A stretch of 64,000 nucleotides of DNA, taken from Breviolum minutum Mf 1.05b.01 (Eukaryota; Sar; Dinophyceae; Suessiales; Symbiodiniaceae). How positions within the stretch are numbered: position 1 is the first letter of the stretch; each line of letters opens with the position of its first letter. The notes under the pieces are model-generated. The model was not told the DNA's origin, searched no databases, and saw only the letters and a program-made list of their open reading frames with translations. The position numbers were made by a program, and so were the translations under genes. The stretch spans positions 62,001 through 126,000 of the forward strand of contig DF239290.1 of assembly GCA_000507305.1 (NCBI GenBank), written 5' to 3'. Positions 9,996 through 21,216 of this stretch are shown here, piece by piece.

Positions 9996-10998
9996 ATGTA
10001 CATATTACTAATGGGTTGTGCATATATACCTTCCCCAAATTATAGCAACATGGACCGATGAACCTGGAACTGGGATCACGCCCCCACCCAGTAACAGTTT
10101 CCAGTTACCATTGTACAACTAATAAGCTGATTTGACCAAGTACCCCGGCTACCAAAACAGCTTGATTTTTGGTCATAAAATCGATATACCTAGCCTGTGG
10201 GTAATCACCACCCATTTGTGAAACATCTTCGAATCTTTCGAAAGTTGTGGGGTGAAAACTCAAAAGAAAACAGTTGAAACCAACAGGATACTTTCGGGCA
10301 AACAAGTTGAAAAAAAAACACACACAGATCTTCACAAGATGGGTTCCTACTACTTATAAATGGAGTGATTATAACCCCTCTATATATAATATATGGCTTT
10401 ATACATGGGTTACTGTAACTAGGGTTATTTCCCCCCTATAAATGGAGTTATTTTCACCCTACGTCTAACTGGGTTTTTGGGCCAGCTTTTGAGGCAACCG
10501 GTGATCTGTTGTTGGCCAGTTTTTTCCATTCTGGATTGTTGTCTGTTCAAACCATTCTTCCCCAAGACACCTGCAAAAAATACATATATTGCCATAAGCG
10601 ATCTTGTGCCACATCCTGAGCTGTGAGTCATTGAGAAAACCTTGTAGTTACATCGCCATGAAATCTCCTATTCTTTCCAAGCGGGGAAGCTTATTACAAC
10701 CAACAACTCCTGTCCAAAACTTAAACAACACTTGTTATTCCAACTGGTCAAAACTGATTCATTACAACCAACCTATCTCAACTATATATAAATAAAATCA
10801 TAAAACTCCTGACTATAAGCCAACCAACCAACTGATGTTTTATTGGCATACACTTGTGAAGATTGGAGCTCTTCATTTTGTCAGTTGGTTGATCGTTTAT
10901 TGGATATAACGCTTGCAATGTCATGCCACATGAAAAACCACTGCCACATGGAAATGCCTTCAAATAAAATCAAAGGTTACTTACGTAACTGTAGGTTA

Positions 10999-11085
10999 CT
11001 TGGCAAACCTGAGGTCCTCCGCTAAAAGCTCTGAATCCCACAACACTCCAAGGGGCTCAAAACCCTCAGGGAATACCAAAGTTTC
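10999..11085. mobile_element. MITE family H, worn copy
   Basis: Starts cttggcaaacctgaggtcc and holds tccaaggggctcaaa. The right end is only recognisable as accaaag. Confidence 0.45.
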
Positions 11086-11150
11086 GCAAAGGTGATTTCT
11101 TCTTTGAATGCAAATTATATTGTCAACTTTTTGAGGATCCATCATACTGC

Positions 11151-11294
11151 TACACTGTGGGCCCCCTACCAGTTATAACTGGGTTTATGACTCCTATAAC
11201 TAGGGTTATAAGAACAGTCAGCCATTTATAAGATTTATAAGGCCATTTACAGGGGTTATAACTCCATTTATAACTGGCAGGGGACCATCTTGTA
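11151..11294. mobile_element. MITE family B, copy 3
   Basis: Starts TACACTGTGGGCCCCCTACC and ends GGGACCATCTTGTA. The centre carries aactagggttataagaacag and ccatttataagg shared with 39755, 55247 and 60338. Confidence 0.85.
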
Positions 11295-11334
11295 GCTTCC
11301 ATTTTGTGATTTCCTCTTCTGGCAAAAAAAAATC

Positions 11335-11520
11335 TTGGCAATTCAAAACGTGAATCTTTTGGGAAGGGTGAGTTCACGTGACCTATTAAAGGGCGGCAAA
11401 TCATTACCTCCAACGATCGGGGATAAGATTTTAGTGACTTTGAATCGATTGGGGCCTGGAGGGTTTTTCAAACGTGATTTCCATCGTCACAAAAACAAAA
11501 AAAACATCACGAAACGGTGA
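11335..11520 (+). other. Open frame of uncertain status
   Basis: 61 codons from the ATG at 11335, including ILVTLNRLGPGGFFKRDFHR and a Lys/Asn tail. It lies next to MITE B copy 3. There is no strong acceptor and no recognised motif. Confidence 0.2.
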
Positions 11521-11842
11521 AACGTTTGGTAAACACCTCATTCCAAAGGGCACACCAAAAATATATGCTCATAATTCATGATTACTTCACAAACCTAAAT
11601 GGAGCAGTGGAAACAAAAACAAACCTTGTATGAAACTCCTAGTTGTTGTTTTTCCGGATCGGGATCCTTTTATTATGGTTATCTGAATTAAGCCCCATAT
11701 ATTGCTGGGTAGTATGAAGTGTTAACCCCCTTTTACACCCCATACCACAACCAGGAGATTTAGTGTTTCTTGTATGATCGACACTGACGGCCAAAAAAGC
11801 AGTGAGGTTCGACCTCGGCGGCTATGTAATGATATAGGTGCC

Positions 11843-11956
11843 TACAAGGTGGGCCCATCTACCCCTATGAATAGCCTCATAAATGGGTAACTGGGGTTAT
11901 ATCCACACTTTTAGGGGTTGTAACTCCATTTGTAACTGGTAGGGGCCCACCTGGTA
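11843..11956. mobile_element. MITE family B, copy 4
   Basis: TA-flanked, CAAGGTGGGCCCA to GGGGCCCACCTGG. Shorter than the full form. Confidence 0.8.
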
Positions 11957-12436
11957 CAGAATCATTGGATCCTCTCTGGAGGGGTTTTGACTGTCAGAGT
12001 TCCCAAATGGACCTCCAGTTCCCAACTGTCACTTGAGATCCAAAAGCTGATTCTTGAGATCCAAAAGGCTGATCCAAAGATGTAGAAATCTTAAATCCTC
12101 GGGTCCCTCGGTAAAAGTTGGTGACCTTTTTTTTAGTGACTTACAGACCTTCCACCAGCAACTCAAAAAGGTCTGCATATACAAGGTTGTGAGATGATTA
12201 CATAACCTAAGGCTATTTTGGGGGGTGGGGTTTCCATTACATAAGCCTTACATACAGCTTATATGGGGGTGGGGGTTCCCTTACATAAGCCTTACATACA
12301 AATTGTAGATGTGAGTACCTGAAATGCTTGATGACCATTTTTACAAGTGGGATATCCACGTAAACTAACCCTTCATCATTCATCCTATATTTCTGACCAA
12401 AATGTCCCGAGGAACTTCGCATGCATGGTTAGTGTT

Positions 12437-12530
12437 TAACGTAGCCCCTGAAAAATGGTGGTTGGAAGACTACTTTCCTATTGGGAAGGTCACTTGTCAA
12501 GGGGCTATGTTAAACTTCGGGAAGGGTAGG
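12437..12530. mobile_element. MITE family X, copy 1
   Basis: gtttaacgtagcccctgaaa at the left and ggggctatgttaaacttcgg at the right are inverted. Core ggaagactactttcctattggg. Related in plan to family E. Confidence 0.65.
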
Positions 12531-12740
12531 GGGTAAATTTAGGTAAATACAACATACTAGTGTCTGACACTTGGATGTTTGTAAAGCTCCAATCCGCCAA
12601 GCATCAGCAGTGCCAAAACGTGTGGAGCAGCCACCCGTCAAATCGGTCATGACCTATCCAATGTTTCTTTTTGGGGGGCCAAATCCTACATGGTGGGCCC
12701 AAAGTCACCAGTCAGGAAAGTAGGGTGAAATAATATGAAG

Positions 12741-12846
12741 TACCCTCCGGTAAACTAACATAGCAATAGAAAACCACCATTCTTAATAGGAGATACATCT
12801 TCAAATGGATCCATTTTCCATTGCTATGTTAGTTTACCGGAGTGTA
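12741..12846. mobile_element. MITE family E, copy 1
   Basis: TA-flanked with near-perfect inverted ends: ctccggtaaactaacatagc and gctatgttagtttaccggag. Core ttaataggagatacatcttc. Confidence 0.85.
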
Positions 12847-12859
12847 ACTCCAGTTATAC

Positions 12860-13570
12860 GGGGTGAATTTTCCTCCACTGCAACCCATTTATAAGGCGCC
12901 CATAAATTGGGAGTCTCAGGCCATTTCATGACGGAACGAATCGTTTGCCCAAATTCAATTGGATGTTCTTGGTTTTCGTTGCATCACGCATGGAAAAAGG
13001 AAATAGCAAATATTCTCAAATGAGACATGCCACTCAATCCAATCCTTTGATGTGTGAACATTGAGAGTTTGAGAAAAGAAATCAACACAATGGTGGTGTT
13101 TCATGGAAATAAAACCCATGGTAGAAAACGAGAAGTCACAACAAAAACGAATTGAAGGGATTTGGTAGTATAGGATCATTGCAATACACTTAGTAAAGTT
13201 GAGAAGCCGATGGCACAGTCATGAAACTACAACAATGATCATCAGCAAGAATAGACAGCTCCCTACCCAAACAAACATTTCCCCCTAGATTGCAATGACA
13301 ATACAGAGACTGCACCGAAGACAGTACAATGCGTCACACACTCAAGCATAAGGAGGAGAAAAGACAAGTTTGTTATTGCAAGCATACTGCATAACCCTCA
13401 TCCTAACTTAATAGGTATACCCTCCTACTTTCATCTGTGCAAATTACTATAATTCCTAACATCAGAATTTGAGAGGATTTCGGGGGACATGTCCATTGCA
13501 ATCACCACCATTTTTGGGGTGACCAACCGGTGCTTTGGTAGCTACAATTTAAGCTCAGCTTTAAGATTGA
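12860..13570. other. No gene identified
   Basis: From about 13190 to 13500 the sequence is free of recognised MITEs and less AT-rich, with a minor fold-back near 13495-13550 (atcaccaccattt, ggggtgacc). I found no convincing open frame with splice borders. Confidence 0.4.
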
Positions 13571-13655
13571 AACACCGATTCAAAGGCCAAGCAGTCTACA
13601 GTCTATTTTGTTGTTGTCCTTCCCTTGGTCGGTTGGTTGTTGTTTAGTTGCTTGG

Positions 13656-13716
13656 TTCGTTGTGGTTGTGGTTGCTGTGGTTGTGGTTGTGGTTGTGGTT
13701 GTGGTTGTGGTTGTGG

Positions 13717-13756
<40 letters not shown>
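13656..13756. repeat. GGTTGT then TTG tandem repeat
   Basis: About 50 bases of (ggttgt)n pass into about 45 bases of (ttg)n. All frames are open on both strands, giving poly-Val, poly-Cys, poly-Thr or poly-Asn/His readings. These are not called as genes. Confidence 0.95.
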
Positions 13757-13779
13757 GGTCGTCGTTGCGATTCCCCCTT

Positions 13780-13889
13780 GCCTCTTCCACATGGCCACCA
13801 CCACCAAGAACTTCCCAGCTGCCATGCATTTTGGCATAGGCCTCACGATCAACGACACGTCAAGTCTGATCGGTCAAAAAGTGATTTAG
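13780..13889 (+). CDS. Possible exon after the TTG repeat
   Basis: From the ATG at 13791 the plus strand reads MATTTKNFPAAMHFGIGLTI and a further dozen residues to a TAG. Composition is more even than in the flanks. The frame continues upstream into the TTG repeat as poly-Val, so the start is uncertain. No motif is recognised. Confidence 0.25.
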
Positions 13890-13932
13890 CGAGAAATGTT
13901 TTAGATTTATAATATATCAATTCAATGGAGTT

Positions 13933-14061
13933 TCCTGGTTGCCTTAGTAGGTGGTAGGTACCATATAATCACCCAATTGGCAATATATGAGTGGTATATA
14001 TGTGGTATATACTGCCAATTGGGGGATTATACGGAACCTACCACCTATTAAGGGAACCAGA
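13933..14061. mobile_element. Long near-perfect inverted repeat
   Basis: Arms of roughly 55 bases pair: tgccttagtaggtggtaggt with acctaccacctattaaggga, and caattggca with tgccaattg. Looks like a young MITE. No other copy seen in the window. Confidence 0.7.
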
Positions 14062-14745
14062 AACAACCATTGGTTAATATGATTAGCTGAACCCCTCCTT
14101 TCGGGGTTGCCTTTTTGTGCAAGCTTCAGCAACCACTGGCCGGGTTTCCGGGAGGGTCCTGGTATAAACTGTATACTGTATATTTGGGTTCCAAAAACAA
14201 GTGCCATTTGGGTTCCAGGCACTTAAAATTTTCATGTGGATTCATACCATGGACCTCTACAAATTAATAAAGAGAGGTTCAACTTCAACATATTTTTCCA
14301 GCTTCTGCTCGAAGTGTAATGGCAAGCTCTTTCGGTTGACAAAACTTCTAAGTGGTTTTTGGAATACCCTCCCCAAAACTCAGCACAGGCCATCAAAAAT
14401 GGTGCTTGGACCAACTTTCCAAATGCTCCTATACTAAACATTTGGCAAGCCCAAAAGAGATACCCCTCCCAGTAACGGTGTTGCCAGCAAAAGTTAATCC
14501 CCTAGTTCAAAAATAAATCATGATCCTAGTGACGATTGCATCCCTTGGAATCCAGGTACTTCGCATCCCAACAATATGACATGCCGCCTTTCGGGCTCAA
14601 AATTTGGGTCTCCAAATTCATCGAAATGTTTGTCTTTAAAACGCACCCCTAGCTATGGAGGCCCGTCTGAAACAAAAACAAACTTCTTTATCTTGAAACA
14701 ATCCCTTTCAAAAGTTTCCAAACATGACAATCTCCAGTAACTTGT

Positions 14746-15089
14746 TTGACTTTCATGGGAATTGAGGATGAACAAAAACGCTCATATCTTTTGTTCCCAC
14801 CCCAAACAACAAAATCAATTGAGCTCTTCTTCCTAGTTTTCAGTGAAAATCATCCTCCGATCAACACTGTGGGTTTGGTGAAGGTGAAAACTTTTAAACT
14901 TCGTCCTGGTGTTGTCTCTTACAGGGACGGGACATCCCAAGCTATATGATCTGCATTGATAGGTCCAGTTTACCAGTTCCTTCTGGTACAACAATTTTGA
15001 ACCAAGTCGCCCTTTTTGTGGCAAGATACCGAGTACCCTCAAACATATTTGGAGGTGCTTGTGAAGATACCAAAGACATGGGGATTTGA
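14746..15089 (+). CDS. Candidate two-exon 3' gene end, 41-nt intron
   Basis: Exon one is open up to 14883, ending NTVGLVK at a consensus donor (GTGAAG/GTGAAAAC). The acceptor gtgttgtctcttacag is followed by 165 bases that stay open to TGA at 15087-15089. Joining is in phase 0, and the second exon reads GRDIPSYMICIDRSSLPVPS with a further 34 residues. The implied intron, 14884-14924, is only 41 bases. Without splicing, the first frame stops at about 14949 (ATATGA). No domain is recognised. The upstream limit is unknown and 14746 is only the first ATG in the open frame. Confidence 0.45.
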
Positions 15090-15431
15090 TGAGAATAGAT
15101 GTGTTTTTTTTTCCTAGGTGATAATTTTTCAAATAATCTTCAAAGATACCCCTTTTCTTTTTCGTCATTCAACCTTCCATGAGGTTTGCCATCAAGAGTA
15201 GGTGATAAATAATTGGATTATAATTTAAAATCCATTTACGAGGTGTAGGCTTTCTTGACCTATATATACTTGGAACCCAAATGACCTTTTGGTTTTCTTG
15301 AAAAAAGCCTTGTTTTGGAGGGTTCAACCCCCCCAAAAATAGAGGTCAAATGGGTTCCAAGCCTTCCAAGTTTAGGGGCCTCACCTTCTCCAGCAACGCA
15401 GGCCATGGAAGACTGGGCCAAAATTCCGTCC

Positions 15432-15680
15432 TGGTACAAGGTGCAGCTATAAAGGGAGTTGTACCCTCTGGTAAACTAACATAGCAGTGGAAAACCACCA
15501 TCTTTAATAGGAGATCCATCTTCAAATGGTGGATTTCCCATTGCTATGTTAGTTTACCGGGGTTATAACATGATAACTCCTATAAATGGCCTTATAAATT
15601 TGGTCACCGGTGTAATTTCACCCCTTTTTTGTGGAGTTATTTCACCCTGCCTATTGTCTGGTAGGGGCCAACCTTTTATT
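15432..15680. mobile_element. MITE family B, copy interrupted by family E
   Basis: The left end ggtacaaggtgcagctataaa and the right end tctggtaggggccaacct are B termini. Between them lies a complete E element at 15462-15565. Removing E restores a B-like interior. Confidence 0.7.
15462..15565. mobile_element. MITE family E, copy 2 (nested)
   Basis: TA-flanked, ccctctggtaaactaacata to atgttagtttaccggggt. Younger than the B element it interrupts. Confidence 0.85.
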
Positions 15681-16049
15681 GTCGGAGTCCATGTTGGTGA
15701 CACAGAATCGCACGCGGAAAAATCGACCACATCCCCTCCTTCATGTGGAAAGTTTGGGGTCGAGAAATATTAGTGTGCCGGTATCATATTTAAGGCACTT
15801 CAATAGTATAGGCAATATCCATAATAATACAAATGTACTAAATCATCATTTTGGTTCAAGTTGATGAGTACATCCAGCCTTTTGCCACCCGCCAAAAAAA
15901 AAATGGAACCGCGTTTTCCCTGGGCGCCCAGTAAATCACCGGGTCCTAGCTGTCAAAGGATTCATCGCTGAATCAAAAGGGATCGCATCATCAATGACAA
16001 CCTGGCATCATGAGAATCTAAAAGGATGGGAGTTGGGCGCATATCTACA

Positions 16050-16125
16050 TACACCCCTGAAAACTAACATGACATTGGAAAATCCACCATTTTCACTAGG
16101 AAATACTTCTTCAAAGTGTATATTT
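16050..16125. mobile_element. Truncated family E element
   Basis: Left end acacccctgaaaactaacat and core aggaaatacttcttcaaag only. Confidence 0.45.
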
Positions 16126-16888
16126 TGGGGTCCTACTTAAACACTGCAATAGTGGATACCGAAGGTTGATAAATGTCCCTTCATTAAAAAATTGATAGCA
16201 ATTGATAAGTGTTTTTTTCTAATCCTACAAGGTTTGGGCACGTTTCCGGGCAGTTGGGTTATGAAACCCCTTATTCTGGAGAGGTGATGTATGACCTCCC
16301 CAAAGCCACGGCATCCCGAAGGAAAAAGGCCTGATTTAAAGGATTCTTAATCACCGAAAAGTCGCATTGGGTTTTATCCTTCAATTCCCATTCTGGCAGA
16401 AAAGGAAACATGTGACTAGTTGGAAACAATTCCGAACAAGTTCCTACAAAATGATGACCTTTTCCATCCCATGGCAGAAGGAAAATACACAAAAAGAAAA
16501 ACGCAAACAACTCCTAACTTACTTGCTCGGACTAAAACCAAATCTACTCTGAGAAAACACGAAGCAGGGCTGCAACTGTCAGAAACTGGACCAAATTGCA
16601 TGTGGTTACACATGTTGGGGGACAGTTCACCTGATCTTTCTATCTTTTGCCAAAGACAATTGTGATTGTAGGGCTTGAAAAAACATCAATTTGACTCCTG
16701 CAGCACAAATGAAGATGTGAAATACACAACGTGTAAAGCTATCATGAAATACATTGTTGTCTTATAATACTTTTCAACTTCCTTGTGACCCTTAACATAT
16801 CCATTTTCTGATTTTACTACTCCTGTAATTTTCTTTTTGCGGCCCCCTACCTTTCCTTGCCCGTCAAAATTTTCATGTTTCTTCCCAG

Positions 16889-17016
16889 TTCACTTCAAGC
16901 TCGTTGACACACCAACTTCACCACGCCTGGTGCCATTGACCATGCTTGTACATGCGCATGATATAGAGTCCTGTGACCGTTTTCTCTGGGAGAGGTACAG
17001 AAATCTAGAGGCATGA
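16889..17016 (+). CDS. Terminal exon of an unrecognised plus-strand gene
   Basis: A strong acceptor (tttcatgtttcttcccag) is followed by 42 codons ending in TGA at 17014-17016. The reading includes HFKLVDTPTSPRLVPLTMLV then a His/Asp/Arg-rich end finishing NLEA. Codon use and composition are clearly more gene-like than the flanks. An upstream open stretch at 16420-16665 (KTKSTLRKHEAGLQLSETGP) could be an earlier exon of the same gene. No domain is recognised. Downstream, 17017-17687 is MITE-free and lies between this gene and the convergent gene at 17688. Confidence 0.5.
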
Positions 17017-17687
17017 CGAAAACCGTTGACAATCAAAGACACAACACATGTGGCTGAATTAACCCTGACAGCAAACGTATCTAGTGCAGAAGGGTGAATG
17101 AGACAGACATTTAAAACCAATAATGTCTAGCTCTATACCAAAGGTAAAAGCATTACCAAAAGTCAGAACAAAATCAAAAGTCAAGAGTATGCCAAAGTTG
17201 TGGCGTCACTGTTCATCAGAAGAACCCGTGTTTAAGAAAAGCTGCGAAGAAAAACAGGTGCATATTATCGATGCTTTCACAAGCACCAAAAGCTAAAGTG
17301 GCATGGTTCTTGTTGCCATCACCGATGTTATGATGGGCCGGCCTTGATCAGATGGCTAGCAGCTAAGCCACACATTCAACTGACCACAACAATACACCAA
17401 TAGACAAAACCACAACACGTAAAATACGGAGCAACTGTCAAGAGCAAAAGTCAAGCCGATCAAGAAGCCAAAACAAAAGCTAATGGTAACAGGAAAAGAT
17501 CTATCAGCTGACGAAGTCCGCAAGTAGGGCAGAGCACGACAGGAGTAGATATGCAGCAGCCAAAATGAGTAAATTAAATCAAAACAAAAAAGTGTACAAA
17601 AAACAAAAAGACTCGAACAAGCTGCAACATGTCTCTCTCTTCCGAAGTGTCAATGATAGCACTCAGCACTCTTCCACAAGTGAAGAT
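17017..17687. other. MITE-free spacer between convergent gene ends
   Basis: About 670 bases without any recognised element, unusual in this window. Contains recurrent short words such as aaaagtcaag and accaaaag. Probably 3' untranslated and intergenic DNA of the genes on either side. Confidence 0.4.
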
Positions 17688-18028
17688 CTAATGCTTGGGA
17701 TCACCTTCATATGCAAACCGTGGAAGGGAATCGTCTCTCCTTGGCAGCATTCTCTGACATTTGTGCCCATGTTGCACCTTGCCATTGCACTTCCAATCAT
17801 ACTCAAAGCAGCGCTGACAACAAAAGCCCTTGAACTCCTCCGAGTCTTCATGGCTTAAATAAGGGCAATTTGGTATGATGCAAAGCCACTTGAATCATCT
17901 TCGTGGAATCATCTTCTTCGCGTTTGTCGTTTGCCCTTCATGTCAAACATCTTCACAAGGTTCGGGCCGACACTGGGCGACATCTTCTGCAAGTGATTTA
18001 GCGTGGCGCATATGACAGGCTTGGCCTC
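17688..18028 (-). CDS. Cys-rich C-terminus, gene fragment with frame break
   Basis: Minus strand. The last about 57 codons (17871 down to TAG at 17688-17690) read HEDSEEFKGFCCQRCFEYDW, then KCNGKVQHGHKCQRM and an acidic tail ending DPKH. Cys and His spacing (CC-x2-C, then C, H-x-H-x-C) suggests a small metal-binding module. A CC..C with terminal HG..C pattern fits my memory of dinoflagellate predicted proteins, but that is not verified. Upstream (18028 to about 17910) another frame reads EAKPVICATLNHLQKMSPSV and GPNLVKMFDMKG, preceded by an AG. The two parts are in different frames, with a direct repeat of gaagatgattc at the break. Either an exon junction is missing or the gene is decaying. 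Confidence 0.5.
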
Positions 18029-18314
18029 CTATGCCTATCGTTGTCTCTATGTCTACTGTTAAAAAAAATCAACCAAATTATAGCCAAAATTACCATGTAT
18101 ACATGGATCCTATGGGCCTATGGGCATGGATGACTATTGATGGCTTTTAATTAGTTGTTTGCTATCTTTACGTCATGCCATATGGTGAAACTTATGAACA
18201 AGTGTTTGGTTAAGGTGTACGCAAAGCGGTTTTCAATCCCCCTTGTTGACAGGAAAACATTAGCCTTCCTATTCAACAAGCTATGGCTATCTTGAAGAAA
18301 GAACCATGAAACCA

Positions 18315-18419
18315 TACAAGCTGGGCCCCTACGAGTACCAGTTATAAATGTTTACAAATGAGGTTGTAACCCCATCATAGTTATAACTCCATTTCTAACT
18401 AGTAGGGGCCCACCTTGTA
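18315..18419. mobile_element. MITE family B, copy 6
   Basis: TA-flanked, CAAGCTGGGCCCCTACGAG to AGTAGGGGCCCACCTTG. Confidence 0.8.
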
Positions 18420-19138
18420 CCCTTGATGACCCGACTCCGGGTGTTGGTTGATCCTGCAACATAAACATCAGTTGACATCTGCGTCCCTGTTCCACCATCT
18501 GAAGGTGCGTTTACATTTTTACACATGTCGTTTGGCTCCCAAAACAACGGTTATTAAATGTAGGTAGTCATATACCCCCACATGACCATAGGTTGGAGAA
18601 CTACCCCTTCAAAATGACACGAAACACTGAGGAACTAATTTTACATTTTATACTACAGAAGAAAAAACACCTATATTAGCTGCCAAGTCATTAATATGTC
18701 TTAAATGGTGAACACTGTCTTTTTCCGGCCGACAGGTGAGCAACATTCAAAACTCCTCTGACCTTGTATTATACTGCTGGATTAATAGGGATCCTGGATC
18801 CTTAAAATGGCTTATTAAATGCTTATTAAAATCTCCATATCACTGGGCAAAAAAAATACCCAAGTTAAGAAGTTGGCTTCTAACACACAAAAAAAGGTGA
18901 CTTGCAACCAGCTTAAAGATACTAAGTTCCGTATCCTTCAATACTCAATGTATAACCTGCTGGGAACCAACACATCCCCTTTGAAAGGCACTCTTTAAGA
19001 TGATGTTCTTTTTCCCACGGTGGGGTATGTTAGTTTCCTGAAGGGTATGGTAAATTTACCTGCAAAGAACCAGGATTCTTGCTTAATGCTCAGTCAACAC
19101 GAATCTCTGAAAACCGTGTCTCAAACAACAAAAACCTT

Positions 19139-19263
19139 TCTGGCCAAATTGAAATAATTCACCAACCTATATAGTATATTTCCGTGAAATAAGGAAGTTT
19201 CCCTTCCAAAACGCTACCTTTTGGGGGCCCAGGTCGTTTGAGGTCACTATAATTTGACCAGAA
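19139..19263. mobile_element. MITE family L, copy 1
   Basis: Starts tctggccaaattgaaataat and ends actataatttgaccaga. Core tttgggggcccaggtcg. Matches 28672, 35040, 54212 and 56672. Confidence 0.75.
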
Positions 19264-19361
19264 ACAATAGATCCTATGGGTAGCAAAAAAACAAGGATTC
19301 TGCTTATATGCTCATCTGTTCATCTTCAACATCTCTTCCGTCTCAACCAACAAAATTTCAT

Positions 19362-19461
19362 ATCCCATACCATCCATATATGGTATATTTGCCTACATTT
19401 GGTTGTTTTTTGGGGTAAATGTAGGTATATAAATATACCATACATGGATGGTATGGGTATC
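19362..19461. mobile_element. MITE family G, clean copy
   Basis: cccataccatccatatatgg and ccatacatggatggtatggg are inverted, with tacctacattt and aaatgtaggta inner arms. Confidence 0.8.
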
Positions 19462-19564
19462 GTGAAAAAAACTTCATCCGCTCCGAGTGAAGGATTGGAG
19501 AACTTCATATCTGCAAAGAGTTGTGCTATCAACCTCGGGATCCGAGTTTATGCGCACGCCGGTG

Positions 19565-19724
19565 CTTGGAGGATCGTCTCGTCCCATGACTTGGATACGT
19601 GGTTAGGATCACCCCCCCCGTTTAAATTGCCATAAAGTTCGGCCATTTGGAAGGGGTCCCACAACCCGATCCTTAGGGACTTACCAATTTAATAACCACT
19701 TACTAAATGGGATGATCCTCCAAG
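19565..19724. mobile_element. MITE family F, copy 1
   Basis: Ends cttggaggatcgtctc and gggatgatcctccaag. Internal ggccatttggaaggggtccc is shared with 31403-31565. Confidence 0.75.
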
Positions 19725-20114
19725 TGTGCGGTAAACATGAGAGACGTTAGGTACTAAGAATTGCATCTGAAAGGATTTCTGGGGGGGAATGGTTTGGGAA
19801 TCATAGACAATCATCTGGAAAAAGAAGGGAAATTGGAATTGGGTGAACGGGGAACATATCTAGGCAAAGTTTAGGTTTTCATTCAAAATCTGAAAATTTA
19901 GCACTGTGGGCTTTAAACATCTAAATGGCCCCACGATCAAATCAAAGGGGCTGTTTGGAAAATAACTAAGATGTGCTGATCGAAACCTGGGGAGTATCTC
20001 CTTATCTCCCTATTAGGAAGGAAGGAAGTTTAGATACCCTGTTCGCTCCTTAGCTTTGCGCCCTTCCGTTCGGAACAGCTAGCTCACGATTTCACCAACC
20101 AAAACTTCCAACAT

Positions 20115-20324
20115 ATGTTGCCAATCTTGGCATCCCAAAATTTGAGAAATCTACCCCTTTGTGTAACACAACTCACCAGCATATTTGGACACTTAGCAAT
20201 GTTACTTCTCATGTTTCTTAGTTGTAAAGCCCATTTTTCAAAAAATCCTTGTCAGCTGGTAACAGTGGATCCCCAAATTGGGGTGATGATCACTTGCCTT
20301 ACCAAACTGTGCAAAGCTCTTTAG
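20115..20324 (+). other. Open frame of doubtful coding value
   Basis: 69 codons from the ATG at 20115, hydrophobic in the middle (IFGHLAMLLLMFLSCKA). No splice signals decide it and no motif is recognised. Confidence 0.2.
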
Positions 20325-20417
20325 TACCATGAACCTCTTGTCTGAAGGTGTTCGGCAGTAATTTCCGTTGAACTCTTTGGATCAAAAAGAGGATGGCAGG
20401 TGTTCGAAGATATATGA

Positions 20418-20541
20418 ACTTGGATGTCCCAGGAAGTTAGTAAATGGTTAGTAAATGGGTTTTAATTCCAATATACCCCAATTATAGGTAGGTTATAACC
20501 CACTTACTATCCATTTACTAACTTCCTGGGACATCCAAGAA
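20418..20541. mobile_element. MITE family C, copy 1
   Basis: acttggatgtcccaggaagt and acttcctgggacatccaag are perfect inverted ends around tagtaaatgg and ccatttacta arms. Confidence 0.85.
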
Positions 20542-20759
20542 GGTATACCTGGAACTTGTGAATGTCCATGTTGATGAAAGAACAAAACTCTGACACCTTC
20601 CATGAAATACTGGTTGTTTAATGATGGCATCCTTATGATCTGGGCAAATTGAGAATTATCTAAACTGGAATTAAAGGGGATTGGGGGGAGATTCCCTTAC
20701 TATCACCACCATTTAAGGTGACCTCGGCAGAAATCGTTGTAAGTAGCCCAGTTATGATG

Positions 20760-20960
20760 GTTTATAAAAAAATCCCCAAATAACTGGGTGATTTTTAAAT
20801 CTCCTAAATAGGTGTTTCCAAAAATAGGGATACCCCAAAATGGATGGTTAATATATCATGGAAAACCTTATTAAAATGGATGATTTGGAAGAAAAAACGC
20901 CAGTATTTTCGGAAACATCCAAATAACTGGGTGATTTTGAAATCTCCTAACTAAGGCAAA
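20760..20960. repeat. Paired direct repeat, about 150 bases apart
   Basis: aaataactgggtgatttt followed by aaatctcctaa occurs at about 20779 and again at about 20927. The interval is AT-rich with no open frame. May be remains of two insertions. Confidence 0.5.
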
Positions 20961-21072
20961 ACAACCACCAGGGGCTCCTTTTTTTTCATTTGCTCAAATG
21001 GGGCCAAAGAAACCATGGCTTCATCGCAAGGGCTTGCATTCCAGCGACCAAATAGAAATTTTCTAAGGCACC

Positions 21073-21216
21073 TGCAAGATGGGCCCCTGCCAGTCATAAA
21101 TGGAGTTATAACTCCTATAAATGGCCGAAAATAAATGGCTAACTGTTCTTATTTCACCCTAGTTATAGGAGTTATTTTCACCCAGTTATAACTGGATCCG
21201 GGGGCCCACCTTGTGG
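21073..21216. mobile_element. MITE family B, copy 7
   Basis: CAAGATGGGCCCCTGCCAG to CGGGGGCCCACCTTG, orientation opposite to copy 3. Confidence 0.8.

Noticed and set aside
13580-13912. Several 60-95 codon frames of poly-Val, poly-Cys, poly-Thr, poly-Asn/His and poly-Leu/Trp
   Set aside because: All are readings of the TTG/GGTTGT microsatellite on both strands.
19276-19635. 119-codon plus-strand open frame
   Set aside because: Crosses a G hairpin and the start of an F element; composition is that of the repeats.
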